A stretch of 64,000 nt of DNA from Euglena gracilis. Taxonomy: Eukaryota; Euglenida; Euglenophyceae; Euglenales. The notes under the pieces were generated by a model. That model had not been told where the DNA came from, searched no databases, and saw only the letters and a program-made list of their open reading frames with translations. Below are positions 1 to 10,132 of this stretch, in pieces. A program made the translations under genes and the position numbers. Every line of letters starts with the position of its first letter. Position 1 is the first letter of the stretch. The stretch lies in the NCBI GenBank assembly GCA_039621445.1, contig CP154955.1, positions 35,319,123 through 35,383,122 on the forward strand. The letters run 5' to 3'.

Positions 1-18
1 ACTGCCAAGGGTCCCACT

Positions 19-19
<1 letters not shown>

Positions 20-50
<31 letters not shown>
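20..50. repeat. (TG)n microsatellite
   Basis: An uninterrupted TG dinucleotide run. It lies in non-coding sequence upstream of the first visible ACY1 exon. Confidence 0.97.
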
Positions 51-51
<1 letters not shown>

Positions 52-1269
52 ATGTCCAGTGCATGTCTACCTTCACATGAGTTGCACAGGGGTATGCAAG
101 GGGGGGGGAATGCAGTTCCGCTGGTGATTTTTTTTGTTTTTTGAAAATTTCAATTTTTGGACTTCGTTTTCCACCAAGACGAATTTTTTGTTTATTTTTT
201 CTCTCTAAGTCCTCTACAGCAGATAGTGCACAGCCGGGGAAGCTCTTGAAGAAATTTATCTGCAGCTTGCATTTTATTTCTTGTGTTTTTTTTGGCTTTG
301 TTTTTTTTCATCGCGTTTTTCGAGGATCCATGTTGCCTCCCCCCCCTTTAGGTAATTATACAGCAGAATTGTTCTTCCACTAGGATCCCCAGACAGAAAG
401 CCACCTGCATTGCAAATGGTTGAATGATGAAGCATAAGTGCATGCACCTGGGCAAATCAGCCCACAACAAAACAAGTTTGGACCGTGCTTTCGTTTGGTG
501 TGTCGTTTTTTTCATTGGATTTGTTCACTCCTATGCCTTCCAGAAAAACATGCAAACAATTGTTTATTGTCTGACAAATAATGCCTATTTATTCCATATC
601 GGAAAGAAACTTCCCTGGGGGAGGAAAAGGTGAAAGAAGATTTTCTTTTCAGCAGAAATGTGCACACTCTGGAGAGGTCCTCCAGGAATTGATATGCAGC
701 ATCTTTTTGCATTGCGAATGCTGAGGTACCTGGTTGCATCCCCCCGGCCAGGTGATTTTCATGTGGGGTTTCCCCAAGGGCATGTATTGTATAGAGGCAC
801 CCGTTGGGGGGTGAGGGCATTCTTGATGGCGATCAGGCCTTTGCTTAAGGATTTGCAGCACCCCCCCCCGGGGGGGGGAGGGCTGGACTGCAACCAGTCC
901 AAATTTTGTCTAGTGGGAATTCTAGTGGACCCCCGGGGGGTCCCCTGCCAGGGCCAGGCAGTGGAAATTTTTTCCAGTGACCAGCGTGAAGCGCCAAAAC
1001 CTTTTTGGACCCCAAAACTGGCCCAAAATGCCCATCTTTGACCATTTTTTGGTATTTTTTTTGGAACAAAATCAGCCAAAAAACCATTAGAACGTCATTT
1101 CCACCTCCAGGCAGCACGGGAGGAAATTTTTTTGTTTTCCAATGGGGAGAGAGGGGGGGACCCGTGAGGGGAGGGGGTCTGGCTAGTCCATTCTTTCCAG
1201 TGTCTAGCAAAATGGCTGGCCAGTGGACACCCCTGGGTCGTTAAGCAAAAAATGGCGATCCCTGTGGCA
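51..1269 (+). other. Non-coding, probably the 3' part of an ACY1 intron
   Basis: No segment here matches the aminoacylase residues expected just before the G-H-G-S-R-F motif. The stretch is T-rich with G- and C-tracts, like the other introns. Its last bases have CTG at 1262-1264, that is -8..-6 if the exon begins at 1270, as in the nonconventional introns further on. A conventional AG at 1269-1270 is also possible. The preceding exon should lie left of the window. Confidence 0.55.
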
Positions 1270-4200
1270 GGCCACGGCAGCCGCTTCATCCCGAACACGG
1301 CGACCATGAAGCTGGTGGACGTCGCCAACCGTGCGCTGCAGTTCCGCCAGGAACAGGAGGCCAAGTTGGGCTACTCTGGCACGCAACCCCCTGTCGCCTC
1401 GCAGAAGTCCCCATCCAGTGTCTGAAAATATGCAGTTGGCCACTTCCCAGCTTCCTCCTGTCCTTGCTGGCATCGTCAGAGCACAGTCTTTGCTGTCGAC
1501 TGTCAAATGGAGCCCCCCTTTTTTTCAAATGCTTAATGATCCCCTCTGGCAACGGATGACGAACCCCCGTTTATTGCAACTCACACCAGAGATTCAGGGT
1601 GGGAAACGTCAACACAAGCAACGACGTCTGACGTGGGATCATTCGGGCTCAGAAAATTGCAAGCAGATGAAGGGCCAATTTTCCGGACAAGTCAGCCAGC
1701 ATCTTTTTTTCGAGCCAGTGGCTCCTAGCCGGGCTGACTGGGAGGAGGAGCCGGGGGAGGGGGGTTGCTGAAATTCAATGGGGCTGGGCCGAAAATATTT
1801 TTGGAACAAAGAGCCGAATTCTTTGGGAAAACATGCCAAAAATGGTCAAAATGGTAATTTTGGGGTGCTCGAAACTGCGGCTTAAGAGTACCAACCCAGC
1901 TAGATTTTGAATATTGTTTTGCCTATTTTCATGGGAACACTGGGTACAGCCGAGTCCAGCTGTCAGCTATGGGGGTCAGCAGCTAGCCGACCCCCCCTGG
2001 ACCCCCCTTGGGACCCTCAGGGGGGGTCCAGCCAGCACCTTTTTTCCAGCTGGCTCGCAGGATTCCCCCTGGGTCCTTAACCACATTGACACGCAGCGAA
2101 GGAGGATTTTCTTTTGGTTGGGGACCCCCGAGTTCCCGTCCCCCCATGCTTGTTCGGGGGGGGGGTGTTTGCAGCTGGTCTCTTTTTGAGCAAATTTCAG
2201 TTTCCAGCCAGTGGACCCCCAGGGTGTTTAAACAAAGGCTTACCCTTGACAGGGGGCTGGCAGAGAAGGTTGTGCCCATGCCCAGGCCAAGAAGTTGGGC
2301 GATGTGACCACGCTGAACCTGACAGTGCTGGAGGTGTGGCCCAGTGCAACGTTTGGCAATCGAAAGTTTCTGGCATCCGTCAGCAAGTGGCAGCAGACCA
2401 AATTTGTTCGTTTTTGTTGTCCAGCGGTGATTGCCTGAAATGGTGGCAGCCCTTTCCCTGGGGCAGGTGCAGTAAGTGTGAACTTGTGGAGGGGTGTGGG
2501 TTGCACGAAGCACGAGTCCTCTGAGCTGCGAGAATTGGGAGATCTACATTGGGAAACAGCTGGAGTTCTGCTTCAAGTCACGGTTTTAGTCAGTTTTCTT
2601 TGATCTGTTGGTGATTTTCGACCTTTGTTTCAGCACATTTTTCATGCTGAAAGCGTCAAGTGTAACTTAAGGGGAATGCTATTTATGGATATTTTGATGT
2701 ATTTTTCTGACGTTTTTTGTAGCCCGATACATCCAGAAATAGTTTCCTCTGTTGATGGCTTGCAGCCTGGTCCAGCCCAGCTGCTGCTGGCTGGTGAAAA
2801 AAGGTGCTGGGTGGTTGGACTGACCCCTTGGGGGGTTTGAGGAATTCCCTGCCCTCAACACTGCTCAGAATTTGGGATGAAGGATAGATACTGCTGGAAA
2901 GTGCTGTGAAATAGGAGGGGGAGAGCAAGCACCTCTGATGATGCTGGACGATGCTGGGCGATGCTGAGCGATGCTGGGCGATGCTGGTTTTTTGGAGACC
3001 AGAGGTGGGGTTCCGATGCTGGGCGATGCTGGTTTTTTTTGTATATTTTGAAGAATTAAACCCATTTTTAGGATAATTTTCCCACAAACCTCCAGTATCA
3101 CACCCATCTTGCCATTTTGGATCAATTTTTGTCAATTTTGGGGGCTATTTTGCACTGATTTGGCAAACATTGGGCTAATTTGGGTCAATACGAGCACTTT
3201 TATGGTGTTTTTGGCCATTTTGCGCCATTTTGGTGATTTTGGGTTGTTTTTCACAATCGTTTGTGGACATTGTTGGCGTTTTTGAGCAATTTTAGGTTAT
3301 TGCAAGCCATTTTAGGTTATTTTGGTTCCTTTTTGGGCTTTTTGTGGTCATTTTTTGGCTTTTTTGTGGGCATTTTTGGGGGCTTTTGTGGTCATTTTGG
3401 CTAGGTTGGGGCCAATGGATGAAGACATGAGGCAAGACGCAAATATTGGACAAGATCCATTGAATGCAGATACTGGACAAGGTGCAGTGGATGCAGATAC
3501 AGGACAAGATGCAGATGTTGGACAAGATGCAGATACTGGACAAGATGCAGTGGATGCAGATACCGGACAAGATTCAGATATTAGACAAGGCAATGGATGT
3601 AGGTGCTGGGCAAGATGCAGGTACTGGACAAGATGCAATGGATGTAAATACTGGACAAGTGGATGCTGGACAAGATGGTGGACAAGAATGGATGCAGACA
3701 CTGGACAAGATGCAGTTGATGTAGACACTGGACAAGATGTAGATGCTGGACAAGATGCAGACACTGGTGCAGATGCAGATATGGCACAAGATGCAGATGG
3801 TGGACAAGATGCAATGGATGACACCGGACAAGATGCCGACGCTGGACAAGATGGAGATGATGGACAAGATGTAGACACTGGGCACGTTGCAGAGACTGGA
3901 TTAGTGAAATAAGGGATCAGGGGAGATGCTTGTGGCCAATGGTCTAAAATTGGCTATGTGGCAGTAGCCGCTGACCAAAAGCAGGCAAAGGCGGGTTAAA
4001 TCGGGCAAAGCAGCCAAAGTGTCCAAAAGTGGCAAGAGTGGCCACAAGTTGTACAGGTGGGTAAATGACCAAATGTGGATAAAATTGGATGAAGTGTATG
4101 CAGATGCTGTCGTGGATGCTCTGGAGGCAGGTTTCTGAGTGAATGTGGGCGCAAGAGGTACACCTCCAAGGGCTTCAAAGGCGATGCTGGGCGATGCAGG

Positions 4201-7200
4201 GCGATGCTGGGCCCAAGGGCATGGATGACCAGAGGTGCTTGGGTGAGAGTAACAAGGCCTCGCCAATTGATGTGGCCAAACAGCACCCCACTCCTGGCAC
4301 AATTATACCGCAGCTTAGGCCCCCCAAATAAGACCTATTTTTTTTGGTCCGGTGCTGGAGACCTCCAGGGGGGGGGGTGTTGTTTTTGGGGTGTTATTTT
4401 TGATTTTTTTTGGTCGCTTGGGACCAAATTTGGTCATTTTTCAGGCACCCAAAAATGAAAGGATAATTTTTTCCTTTTCCATGTGTGAATTGGTATAAAT
4501 TTGAATCCCCATGTTTTTTGCGCTTCCAAAATGTGAAAGTGGCACAGATCTCACCATTTCTGTGCCAAAAATCGGGGTTTGTGAGGGACGTTTTTTCACG
4601 ACCCCCGGTACTTTACGCCGTCAGGGCGGGGCTTAAATTTGGTGGGGGTCTTATTTTTGGGTTTTTGCTCGGTCTGTCCAGGGGGGGGGTCTGAAATTTC
4701 GGGGGAGTTTACGTCCCAGGCTGCAGAGAAGGACATAGAAAGGTGAAAATGGTTCCTGCTTTTGGGACAACTCTCGTGATGGTGCCTTGACGATGGTCGC
4801 TGTTTCTCCTGATTTGTGGTTGCGGGCTCCAGCGGCACACGGGACAGGGCATCCCAAACCAACCCCTGCCGGTTCCCTGTCCCGCCAGGCCGGCGTGACC
4901 TCGGACCACGGCAAGACGTTTGCAATGAACGTCATCCCCACGGACAGGACACCTCTGGTCGGTGGATTTGACTGCAGATCGAGTGACCAGGGAGGGAGCC
5001 TTGAATTTCAGGTCCATAAAAACCCTGTCCTATTCTTTGAGTCTTTGGTCAGAGTTTTTATTCTTTCGGTAAGCAATGACCCACCCTTATGTCATGTTAT
5101 GTTACGGGGGTTACAGGGGTTCAGGGTCAATTTTGGGGTCAAATTGTTTTTATTTTCAGGTCAATTTTGTTTTGTTCCACAATAGAAACAGCGGCAGGAC
5201 AGAACAGCGGGCCCTTCCCCGTGCTGCGCAGTAATCCCCCCGGGGGGCCCTGGCGGCGGAGGCCCGGGCGGGCTTCGATATCCGGGTGTCCCCCACGATG
5301 GAAATGGCGAGCATGAAGCAGCTGCTGGATGAGTGGACGACGCAGGAGGGCCAGGGAGAGGCTCTTTCGCGGGTAGTCAAATTTTACACACAAAAGGATG
5401 GGGGTATGACAATGGTCGATTTTGGGGTCTGTTTTTAATGGAAAACCGCAAAAAGACCCCCAGAAAGACCATTTTCACCATTTTTTGGAATGTTGAGTTG
5501 CCTTTTTTGCCGAAATTTTCAACAGAAGTGGAAAAACTGCCACCATCTTCCGTGAAAAGTTGAATTTCCCCATCATTAATTTTTCTGAAATTGAAATTTT
5601 CTCATCGTTTTTTTCCATCATTTTTTCCCGTCATTATTGTTTCCCTTTTCAAAAGGCTTTCAACCAGCAACTTGAAATACCGCTCTGGGAGGGAATCTCT
5701 GGCACTCCTGCCTTCGGCTCAAACCGCAGTGTTGTCTGCTTCATTTTGCCAACGAAAGGTACCTGGGGGGCAAAGCCGGGGGATGAAAAATGACGAATTC
5801 CATGCACCAGGTGGTGCCCTCAAACCCCCCCTCAGTCAGCAGTCCACCAGAGGATCCCCCCCCCCCTCCTCGCGAGTTATTCCGAGTAGTCACCCCCCCC
5901 CCTGTTAGTTACCCTGGCTGAATTTCCCTTTAAGGGGGGTGACTAACTGGGGGGGGGGGCACGGTACCACCCAGGAGCAATTTCAGGCCACTAAAATAGA
6001 ATTTTCCGCAACTTTGGTATTCGCCAAATTTCGAAGGTTGCATGCGCATTTCCGGCTAAAGCTCATTTCATCAGACGACCAGCAGTGGCCACAATATTCA
6101 GCCACAGTGCAGAGTATTCTTATTCCGAAATTTCCTTGTTCCGGACTGAAAATAAAATTGTCAATGTCCAAACCCAGCTGGGTCGGGATCTTCGAGCCCA
6201 AAATCTGAGGTGAAGACCCCCAAAAAACCCTCCAAAACGACATTTTCGGCCGTTTTCGACCCCCCTTTTTCAATTTTTTTCCCGCTCATCACGCCAAAAA
6301 TTGGGCATGATGCTGGAGGGGGGGGGGCAGCCTGGCTGGGTGCTGCTGGCTTGAAAAAAATGCTGGCCGACTGGACCCCCGCCGGGGTTAGGGTCACCCC
6401 CGGCTTAAGAGAACCCCTGCGTGCAGTCAAGACTTTTCCTGGCGGTATGAGGTCGTGAACAGTTGCTGGATTATTTTTTTTGTTGCTGGAACCCCAAAGG
6501 GCGCTTAGAACGTTGTCCTCCAAAAGGGCGTTGAAAGGGTATGGGGGAAAAATGACGGGAAAAAGTGATGGGAAAAATTGGCTGCTTTCCCATAATTTTT
6601 GTTTCCTGTCATTTTTGTCTGGACTATATTTTGTAATTTTTGGGGATTGTGCCAGGTCCAATGCCAGCCAGCCGGACAAGGCTTGTGCTTAGTCGGGTGC
6701 CTACCCCACGGGGGGGGGGGGGCTAGGGGCAGGCATCCTATAGCACCCCATCCGACCCCCCGGGGGGGGGGGGTAGGGTTTGGGGGGTGCCTGCCCATAG
6801 CAGGCACCCCTCCGACCCCGGTGCCAGGGCCCGGAAAAGGCCATTTTCAATGAAAATTTTCTGGGTCCCCCCCGGACCCCCCGGATCCCCCCGGGGGGTG
6901 TGCCTGCTAGGGGCAGGCCCTTATAGCACCCACCCCCCTCCCCCCCGGTCCGTAAGCAGGGCCGGACCCCCCCTGCACCTCCACTCCCTGGGGGGTCCAG
7001 CTGGCCTTTTTCCAGCCGGCCCGCAGGACCCCCCCAGCTGTAGGAAAACTCTGGTTGCATATCCACAAAACGTGTGTTTGCACGCGCATGCAAAAAAGGT
7101 TGCACACACATCTTTGTGGCACACCCACCTGCTTAACAATGTGTTTTCACCGAAGCACAAAAGGGAACTTGCAGACCCCCCACAAATTTAATGAGATTGC

Positions 7201-9016
7201 GACGGTGAAAATTGTCCCAACTGTGCCAGTCATTGGTGCCGACGGAAAATGAAGCAGGGCCCAGCCAGGCGGTCTCTTCTCAGAGTGTTCACCACGAAAT
7301 CAAAATGCTCAGCTGCGCTCGCCGAGCCTCTCCCTGCCACCGGGGTGTCGTGGAACTACGCCCACTGGACCACGCCCACGATGGAGCACCAGGTCACCCC
7401 CGCGGACCGGCAGCAGTGTCCCTGGTACGGGGTGTTGGAGGACGCCGTGGCTGCCATGGGGAAGACGCTGGAGCCGGAGATCTTCCCGGGTGTGCGGGGG
7501 CTGTCCTTCTGTGGGGCGGGGTCTCTGGAGAAAAAGAAAACAAGAAATCGATTTTATGTCGACCTCCTGTCCTTGCATGTGGTGCACGCCAAGGTAAAGC
7601 GCAACATAGCAGAAGGAGGTCGCAATGAACATAAACAGAGGGTTCAGGCTCACCCCAGCATCTATTTTTGGTCAAAGATGAACAGATTGACTGTTGTTTT
7701 CTGGATTTTCCGAGGGGACGGTATAATTGGGGGGGGGGCATGGTCTAAATGGCGGTGGGGGGGTTATTTTAGGTGAACTTTTGGCCCAAAGTCTCAATGT
7801 TCTGAAATAACCACAGAAGTGACCCAACGCTGGAGATAACCTGAACAGAAGTCTGTAACCTCAAACCCACCACTCGCCAGTGTTTTACTCCATTTTTTAT
7901 GTGAATTTCACCTCCCTTTGATTATCTTCTGGCCTTCCCTTTCCTTTTGATGCTGCCTCTGGCCATACCCTTTTTCTTCCCCAGCTGCCACCGACTCAAG
8001 GTTTATTCGCTCCCTGGGCATCCCAACCAGTGGGGCTTCCTTGCACCTTCATTCCGATGGGAGTAAAGGTGAACCCCCCCCTCAAATGGAAGGCCAACCT
8101 TTCCACCCGTTTGTTAAATCAGTGGGGGGTACAAGTTTCAGTCAAAACTTCTCTGGGCACAAATGGGGTTTCTATTGGGTACAAATGTGGTCAGCGAGGC
8201 ATATGACAATGTTCATAGTTTGTGGCAAATGACCATTTCCCCCAGAAAACCACCAACCCATCTCAATCAGAAGCAGGCTTGTTCTTAATCGGGTGCATAC
8301 CCCACGGGGTGGGGGTGGCACCTCATAGCACCCGATCCGACCCCCCCCGGGGGGGGGTAGGGTTTTGGGGGGGGTGCCTGCCCATAGCAGGCACCCCCCT
8401 CCGACCCCGGCGCCAAAGGCGCCGCGGGCCCGGAAAAGGTCATTTTCAATGAAAATTTTCTGGGTCCCCCCGGACCCCTATCCCCCCCCCGGGGGGGGGG
8501 TGCCTGCTAGGGGCAGGCACCCTATAGCACCTACCCATCCCCCCCCGGTCTGTAAGCACAAGCATGATCAGAAGTCCAATTGCTACGAGCCACATACTTG
8601 GTTCAACTTGAAGGGTCCCCCCCAACTTTTGCTTGAACCCAAGGGGTGCTTTTGATTCAGGGCATTGATTATTTGGCAACCGCATTTAAAGTATGACATG
8701 GACAAATTTTTGAAATTGAAAACACTCTCATTCTGCATGTTTTCCTTATTTTCAGATCTTTCCATGTGATGGGCTTCAAAGGTGTCCTTTCATTTTATTG
8801 ATGCACACAGTGACGCCTCCCTTCTATTCTGGTGCAGCTTTCTTGCCTGCCCTCCGACCCCTTCCCCCACTGCCCCCGGCGTTCGGCTTCTCGCCGCTGG
8901 CCAACAGCCCCATCCTGCTGCACGAGCACAACGAGTACATCGACGAGGGCGTGTTTCTCGAGGGCATCGACGTGTATGTCCGCATCATCCAGGCCCTGGC
9001 TGATGCCCGCTTCTGA
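1270..9016 (+). CDS. ACY1: Aminoacylase-1 (M20A metallopeptidase family), C-terminal part, copy 1
   Basis: Aminoacylase-1 is a cytosolic zinc enzyme that hydrolyses N-acyl-L-amino acids to a fatty acid and an amino acid. Proposed exons: 1270-1364, 2264-2333, 4889-4941, 5258-5348, 7342-7489, 7985-8024 and 8878-9016 (stop TGA). In order they carry GHGSRFIPNTA of the lid/dimerisation domain, LGDVTTLNLTVLE, AMNVIPT joined to EARAGFDIRVSPTM, EGVSWNYAHW, QVTPADRQQCPWYG, LEPEIFP joined to AATDSRFIRSLGIP, and FGFSPLANSPILLHEHNE, which contains the C-terminal zinc-ligand His region. Each junction from exon 3 on keeps frame and matches human or plant ACY1 without a gap. The exon 1/2 junction is less sure. 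The catalytic N-terminal half lies left of the window. The product is complete at its C-terminus. Confidence 0.93.
1365..2263 (+). other. ACY1: ACY1 intron 1 (boundaries uncertain)
   Basis: A GT at 1365 and an AG at 2262-2263 join FRQEQEAK to EGCAHAQAKKLGDV in frame, at about the length seen in plant ACY1. An alternative is excision between two AAGTTGGGC direct repeats (1363-1371 and 2292-2300), which also keeps frame. Sequence alone does not decide between them. Confidence 0.55.
2938..3032. repeat. GATGCTGGGC minisatellite in ACY1 intron 2
   Basis: Repeated GATGCTGGGC / GATGCTGAGC units. The same unit recurs at about 4170-4215, and in copy 2 at about 31873-31951 and 33060-33090. Copy 2 has one unit fewer. 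Confidence 0.85.
3412..3912 (+). repeat. Degenerate 12/18-bp minisatellite encoding GQDADT-like repeats
   Basis: Units such as GGACAAGATGCAGATACT repeat for about 500 bp, inside ACY1 intron 2. Because the period is a multiple of three and largely stop-free, long ORFs appear on both strands (G-Q-D-A-D-T repeats on +). The opposite-strand ORF is equally long, the run is within an intron, and the copy at 32331-32791 has lost about 40 bp. I read it as a variable minisatellite rather than a gene. Confidence 0.85.
4942..5257 (+). other. ACY1: ACY1 intron 3, nonconventional (CAG/CTG)
   Basis: Begins GGACAGGAC with CAG at +4..+6 and ends CCTGGCGGC with CTG at -8..-6. There is no GT-AG. Removal joins ...V-I-P-T to E-A-R-A-G-F-D-I-R, the exact length of human ACY1. 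A GT-AG alternative (donor at 4958, acceptor before GCCCGG) would add residues. Confidence 0.8.
5830..5965. repeat. C-tract/G-tract hairpin, GTTAGTCACC type
   Basis: A block of C-runs with GTTAGT motifs faces GGGGGGTGACTAACTGGGGG, so the ends can pair over a loop of roughly 40 bases. In copy 2 (about 34670-34775) the left arm is shorter and a cleaner complement. About 40 bp of left-arm sequence present in copy 1 is missing there. Confidence 0.7.
6695..6955. repeat. C/G-tract repeat with GGTGCCTGCC-AGGGGCAGGC hairpins
   Basis: Alternating G- and C-runs around GGGTGCCTAC, TAGGGGCAGGC, GTGCCTGCCCATAGCAGGCAC and CTAGGGGCAGGC. It also carries CATTTTCAATGAAAATTTTC. The same module recurs at 8280-8555 and, diverged, at 9725-9935. 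All are in introns or intergenic sequence. Confidence 0.8.
7490..7984 (+). other. ACY1: ACY1 intron 5, conventional GT-AG
   Basis: A GTGTGC donor and a CTTTTTCTTCCCCAG acceptor with a clear pyrimidine tract. Splicing gives E-P-E-I-F-P-A-A-T-D-S-R-F-I-R, aligning without a gap to human ACY1. This shows both intron classes coexist in one gene. Confidence 0.9.
8025..8877 (+). other. ACY1: ACY1 intron 6, nonconventional (CAG/CTG)
   Basis: Begins AACCAGTGGGG and ends CCCCACTGCCCCC. CAGTGGGG (+4..+11) is perfectly complementary to CCCCACTG (-13..-6). Removal gives S-L-G-I-P-A-F-G-F-S-P, colinear with the human protein. No GT-AG pair gives this join. It contains the C/G-tract repeat at 8280-8555. 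Confidence 0.93.
8280..8555. repeat. C/G-tract repeat, second copy of the 6695 family
   Basis: Shares with 6695-6955 the order GGGTGC-TACCCCACGGGG, GTGCCTGCCCATAGCAGGCAC, CCCGGAAAAGG, CATTTTCAATGAAAATTTTC and GTGCCTGCTAGGGGCAGGC. It differs by a GGCGCCAAAGGCGCC insert. It sits in ACY1 intron 6. Confidence 0.8.
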
Positions 9017-9036
9017 TTGGCCCGCCCCGCCCCACA

Positions 9037-9160
9037 GTGCTATGTCCCAAACTGCTTTACTGCCACGTCCCGCGCACGGCCATGCCGGTATTGCCGCAGG
9101 ATCGGTCGGTTTATATCTCCGCCCTCAGCACCCTGAACTCCCCACTGCTCTCCCAAAGTG
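9037..9160 (+). CDS. Unassigned coding-like segment just downstream of ACY1
   Basis: Twenty bases after the ACY1 stop a pyrimidine-rich stretch ends in CCCCACAG, a plausible cis- or trans-splice acceptor. It is followed by a GC3-rich frame reading CHVPRTAMPVLPQ and VYISALSTLNSPLLSQ. I do not recognise the protein. It could be the first exon of the next gene or chance. Confidence 0.3.
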
Positions 9161-9284
9161 ACTCCCAAGTGAAGTTCATTCCAAGTTGGTGCCCCGATCA
9201 CCACTGTGGGAGTCTTGCCGTGCCGTGCCGAGTGGCGTCTGTTTGTCAGGCGCCAGATGCAAGGGGTCATACGTTGTTTTGTTT

Positions 9285-9475
9285 GGGGTAAACCCCCCTC
9301 CCAAATAACACCCCCCCCCCCCCAAATAACACCCCCCCCTCGGGGGCCGATTTCGATTTCGCCCAAATAACGCACTCCCCTGTTTCCCTTTGGTTTTCCA
9401 TGTAAAAATAAGACCCCCCCAAATAACACCCCCCCCCCCGGGGCCCCAGTTCGGGTGCCCAAATAATTTCACACC
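9285..9475. repeat. C-tract repeat with CAAATAACACC motifs
   Basis: Four C-runs each follow or precede CAAATAACACC or CCCAAATAAC, with a CGGGGGCCGATTTCG core. Related in wording to the CAAATAACC ends of the elements at 25442 and 29088. C-run lengths differ in copy 2 (about 38118-38290). Confidence 0.7.
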
Positions 9476-9599
9476 ACAGTGCAAAGGCCTGTGGCTGCGA
9501 TGCAGACATGCACATATCAACTGGGCTTTGGGCCCCTCCCAAGCAACGGGTTAGTGCCCCACTTCTCTGATCAACAAGGGACACGACTTCAGGCCACAG

Positions 9600-9720
9600 C
9601 CTTCTGGGGGGGACTCGGAAAGGTTCAGCGGCCAGCCAGCATCCCCCTCGACAACCCCCAGCTGATTGCAGTGGCCTGCCCTCGCCGCTCCGTGCGCACA
9701 CCCCGCCAGGCCGTATTTTA
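9600..9720 (+). CDS. Unassigned coding-like segment
   Basis: A frame with mostly G/C third positions reads VQRPASIPLDNPQL and VACPRRSVRTPRQAVF before a TAG at 9719-9721. CGCCAG at its end could open a nonconventional intron, so the visible stop may not be real. The family is not recognised. Its relation to the segment at 9037 or to the gene at 10073 is unknown. Confidence 0.3.
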
Positions 9721-9724
9721 GTCA

Positions 9725-9940
9725 GGTGCCGACCCCCCCCCCCCGGGGGGGGGTAGGGCACACGGCCAAAAGTGCCCAAGCACAGACCCCGGCGCTGAAG
9801 GCACCGGGGAGCCAAGAATGGCCTATTTTCAAAGGAATGTGCCTGGGAACAGGCCGAAATCTGACCCCCCAGGGGGGGGTAATGCCTGCCTGGGCAGGCA
9901 CCCCAAGGCACTCCGGACCCCCCCGGGGTTGGTAAAAAAA
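9725..9940. repeat. C/G-tract repeat, third and diverged copy of the 6695 family
   Basis: Carries CGACCCCCC-GGGGGGTAGGG, CCCCGGCGCTGAAGGCACCGGG, a TTTTCAAAGGAATGTG core and TGCCTGCCTGGGCAGGCACC. The order matches the repeats at 6695 and 8280. Confidence 0.65.
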
Positions 9941-10072
9941 ACAGCCTGGACCCCGCCTCTGCTCTTTCTGCCAGCTCCCCAGCCCCTTCCCCCCACACCC
10001 CAGGTCCTCCCCCCCTCCTGTGCCTTTCCCCCAGGCCTCACAACCCCTCCACTCATTCTCCCACCCACCCCC

Positions 10073-10132
10073 ATGGTGTGCTGCTACCACCTGCAAGGCC
10101 GCTGCACGTTTGGGACCCGTTGTCGACGCTCC
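10073..10132 (+). CDS. Exon 1: CCCH finger, first three Cys ligands
   Basis: Reads M-V-C-C-Y-H-L-Q-G-R-C-T-F-G-T-R-C-R-R-S, the pattern of a CCCH RNA-binding finger lacking only its His. The intron that follows (10133) begins TGCCAGGGA with CAG at +4..+6. Reading on instead would put Cys at the His position. Confidence 0.65.

Larger units (their letters stand above)
2334..4888 (+). other. ACY1: ACY1 intron 2, conventional GT-AG
   Basis: GTGTGG donor after LTVLE and a CCCGCCAG acceptor before AGVTSDHG give a phase-0 join. The result resembles the plant ACY1 stretch K-A-G-T-P-T followed by V-M-N. The intron contains the GATGCTGGGC minisatellite and the GQDADT minisatellite. The false duplication starts inside it at 2483. 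Confidence 0.75.
5349..7341 (+). other. ACY1: ACY1 intron 4, nonconventional (CAG/CTG)
   Basis: Begins GGCCAGGGAG and ends CTCCCTGCCACC. CAGGGAG (+4..+10) is complementary to CTCCCTG (-12..-6). Removal joins T-T-Q-E to G-V-S-W-N-Y-A-H-W, matching the human A-G-E-G-V-T junction. It contains the GTGACTAAC hairpin region (5830-5965) and the C/G-tract repeat at 6695-6955. Confidence 0.88.

Noticed and set aside
3348-3912. Long ORFs on both strands of the minisatellite as real repeat proteins
   Set aside because: Both strands are open because the repeat period is a multiple of three. The array lies in an ACY1 intron, and copy 2 breaks the frame.
4942-5257. GT-AG interpretation of ACY1 intron 3 (donor near 4958)
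   Set aside because: It keeps frame but inserts four extra residues and uses a weak GTCGGT donor. The CAG/CTG borders give an exact length match.
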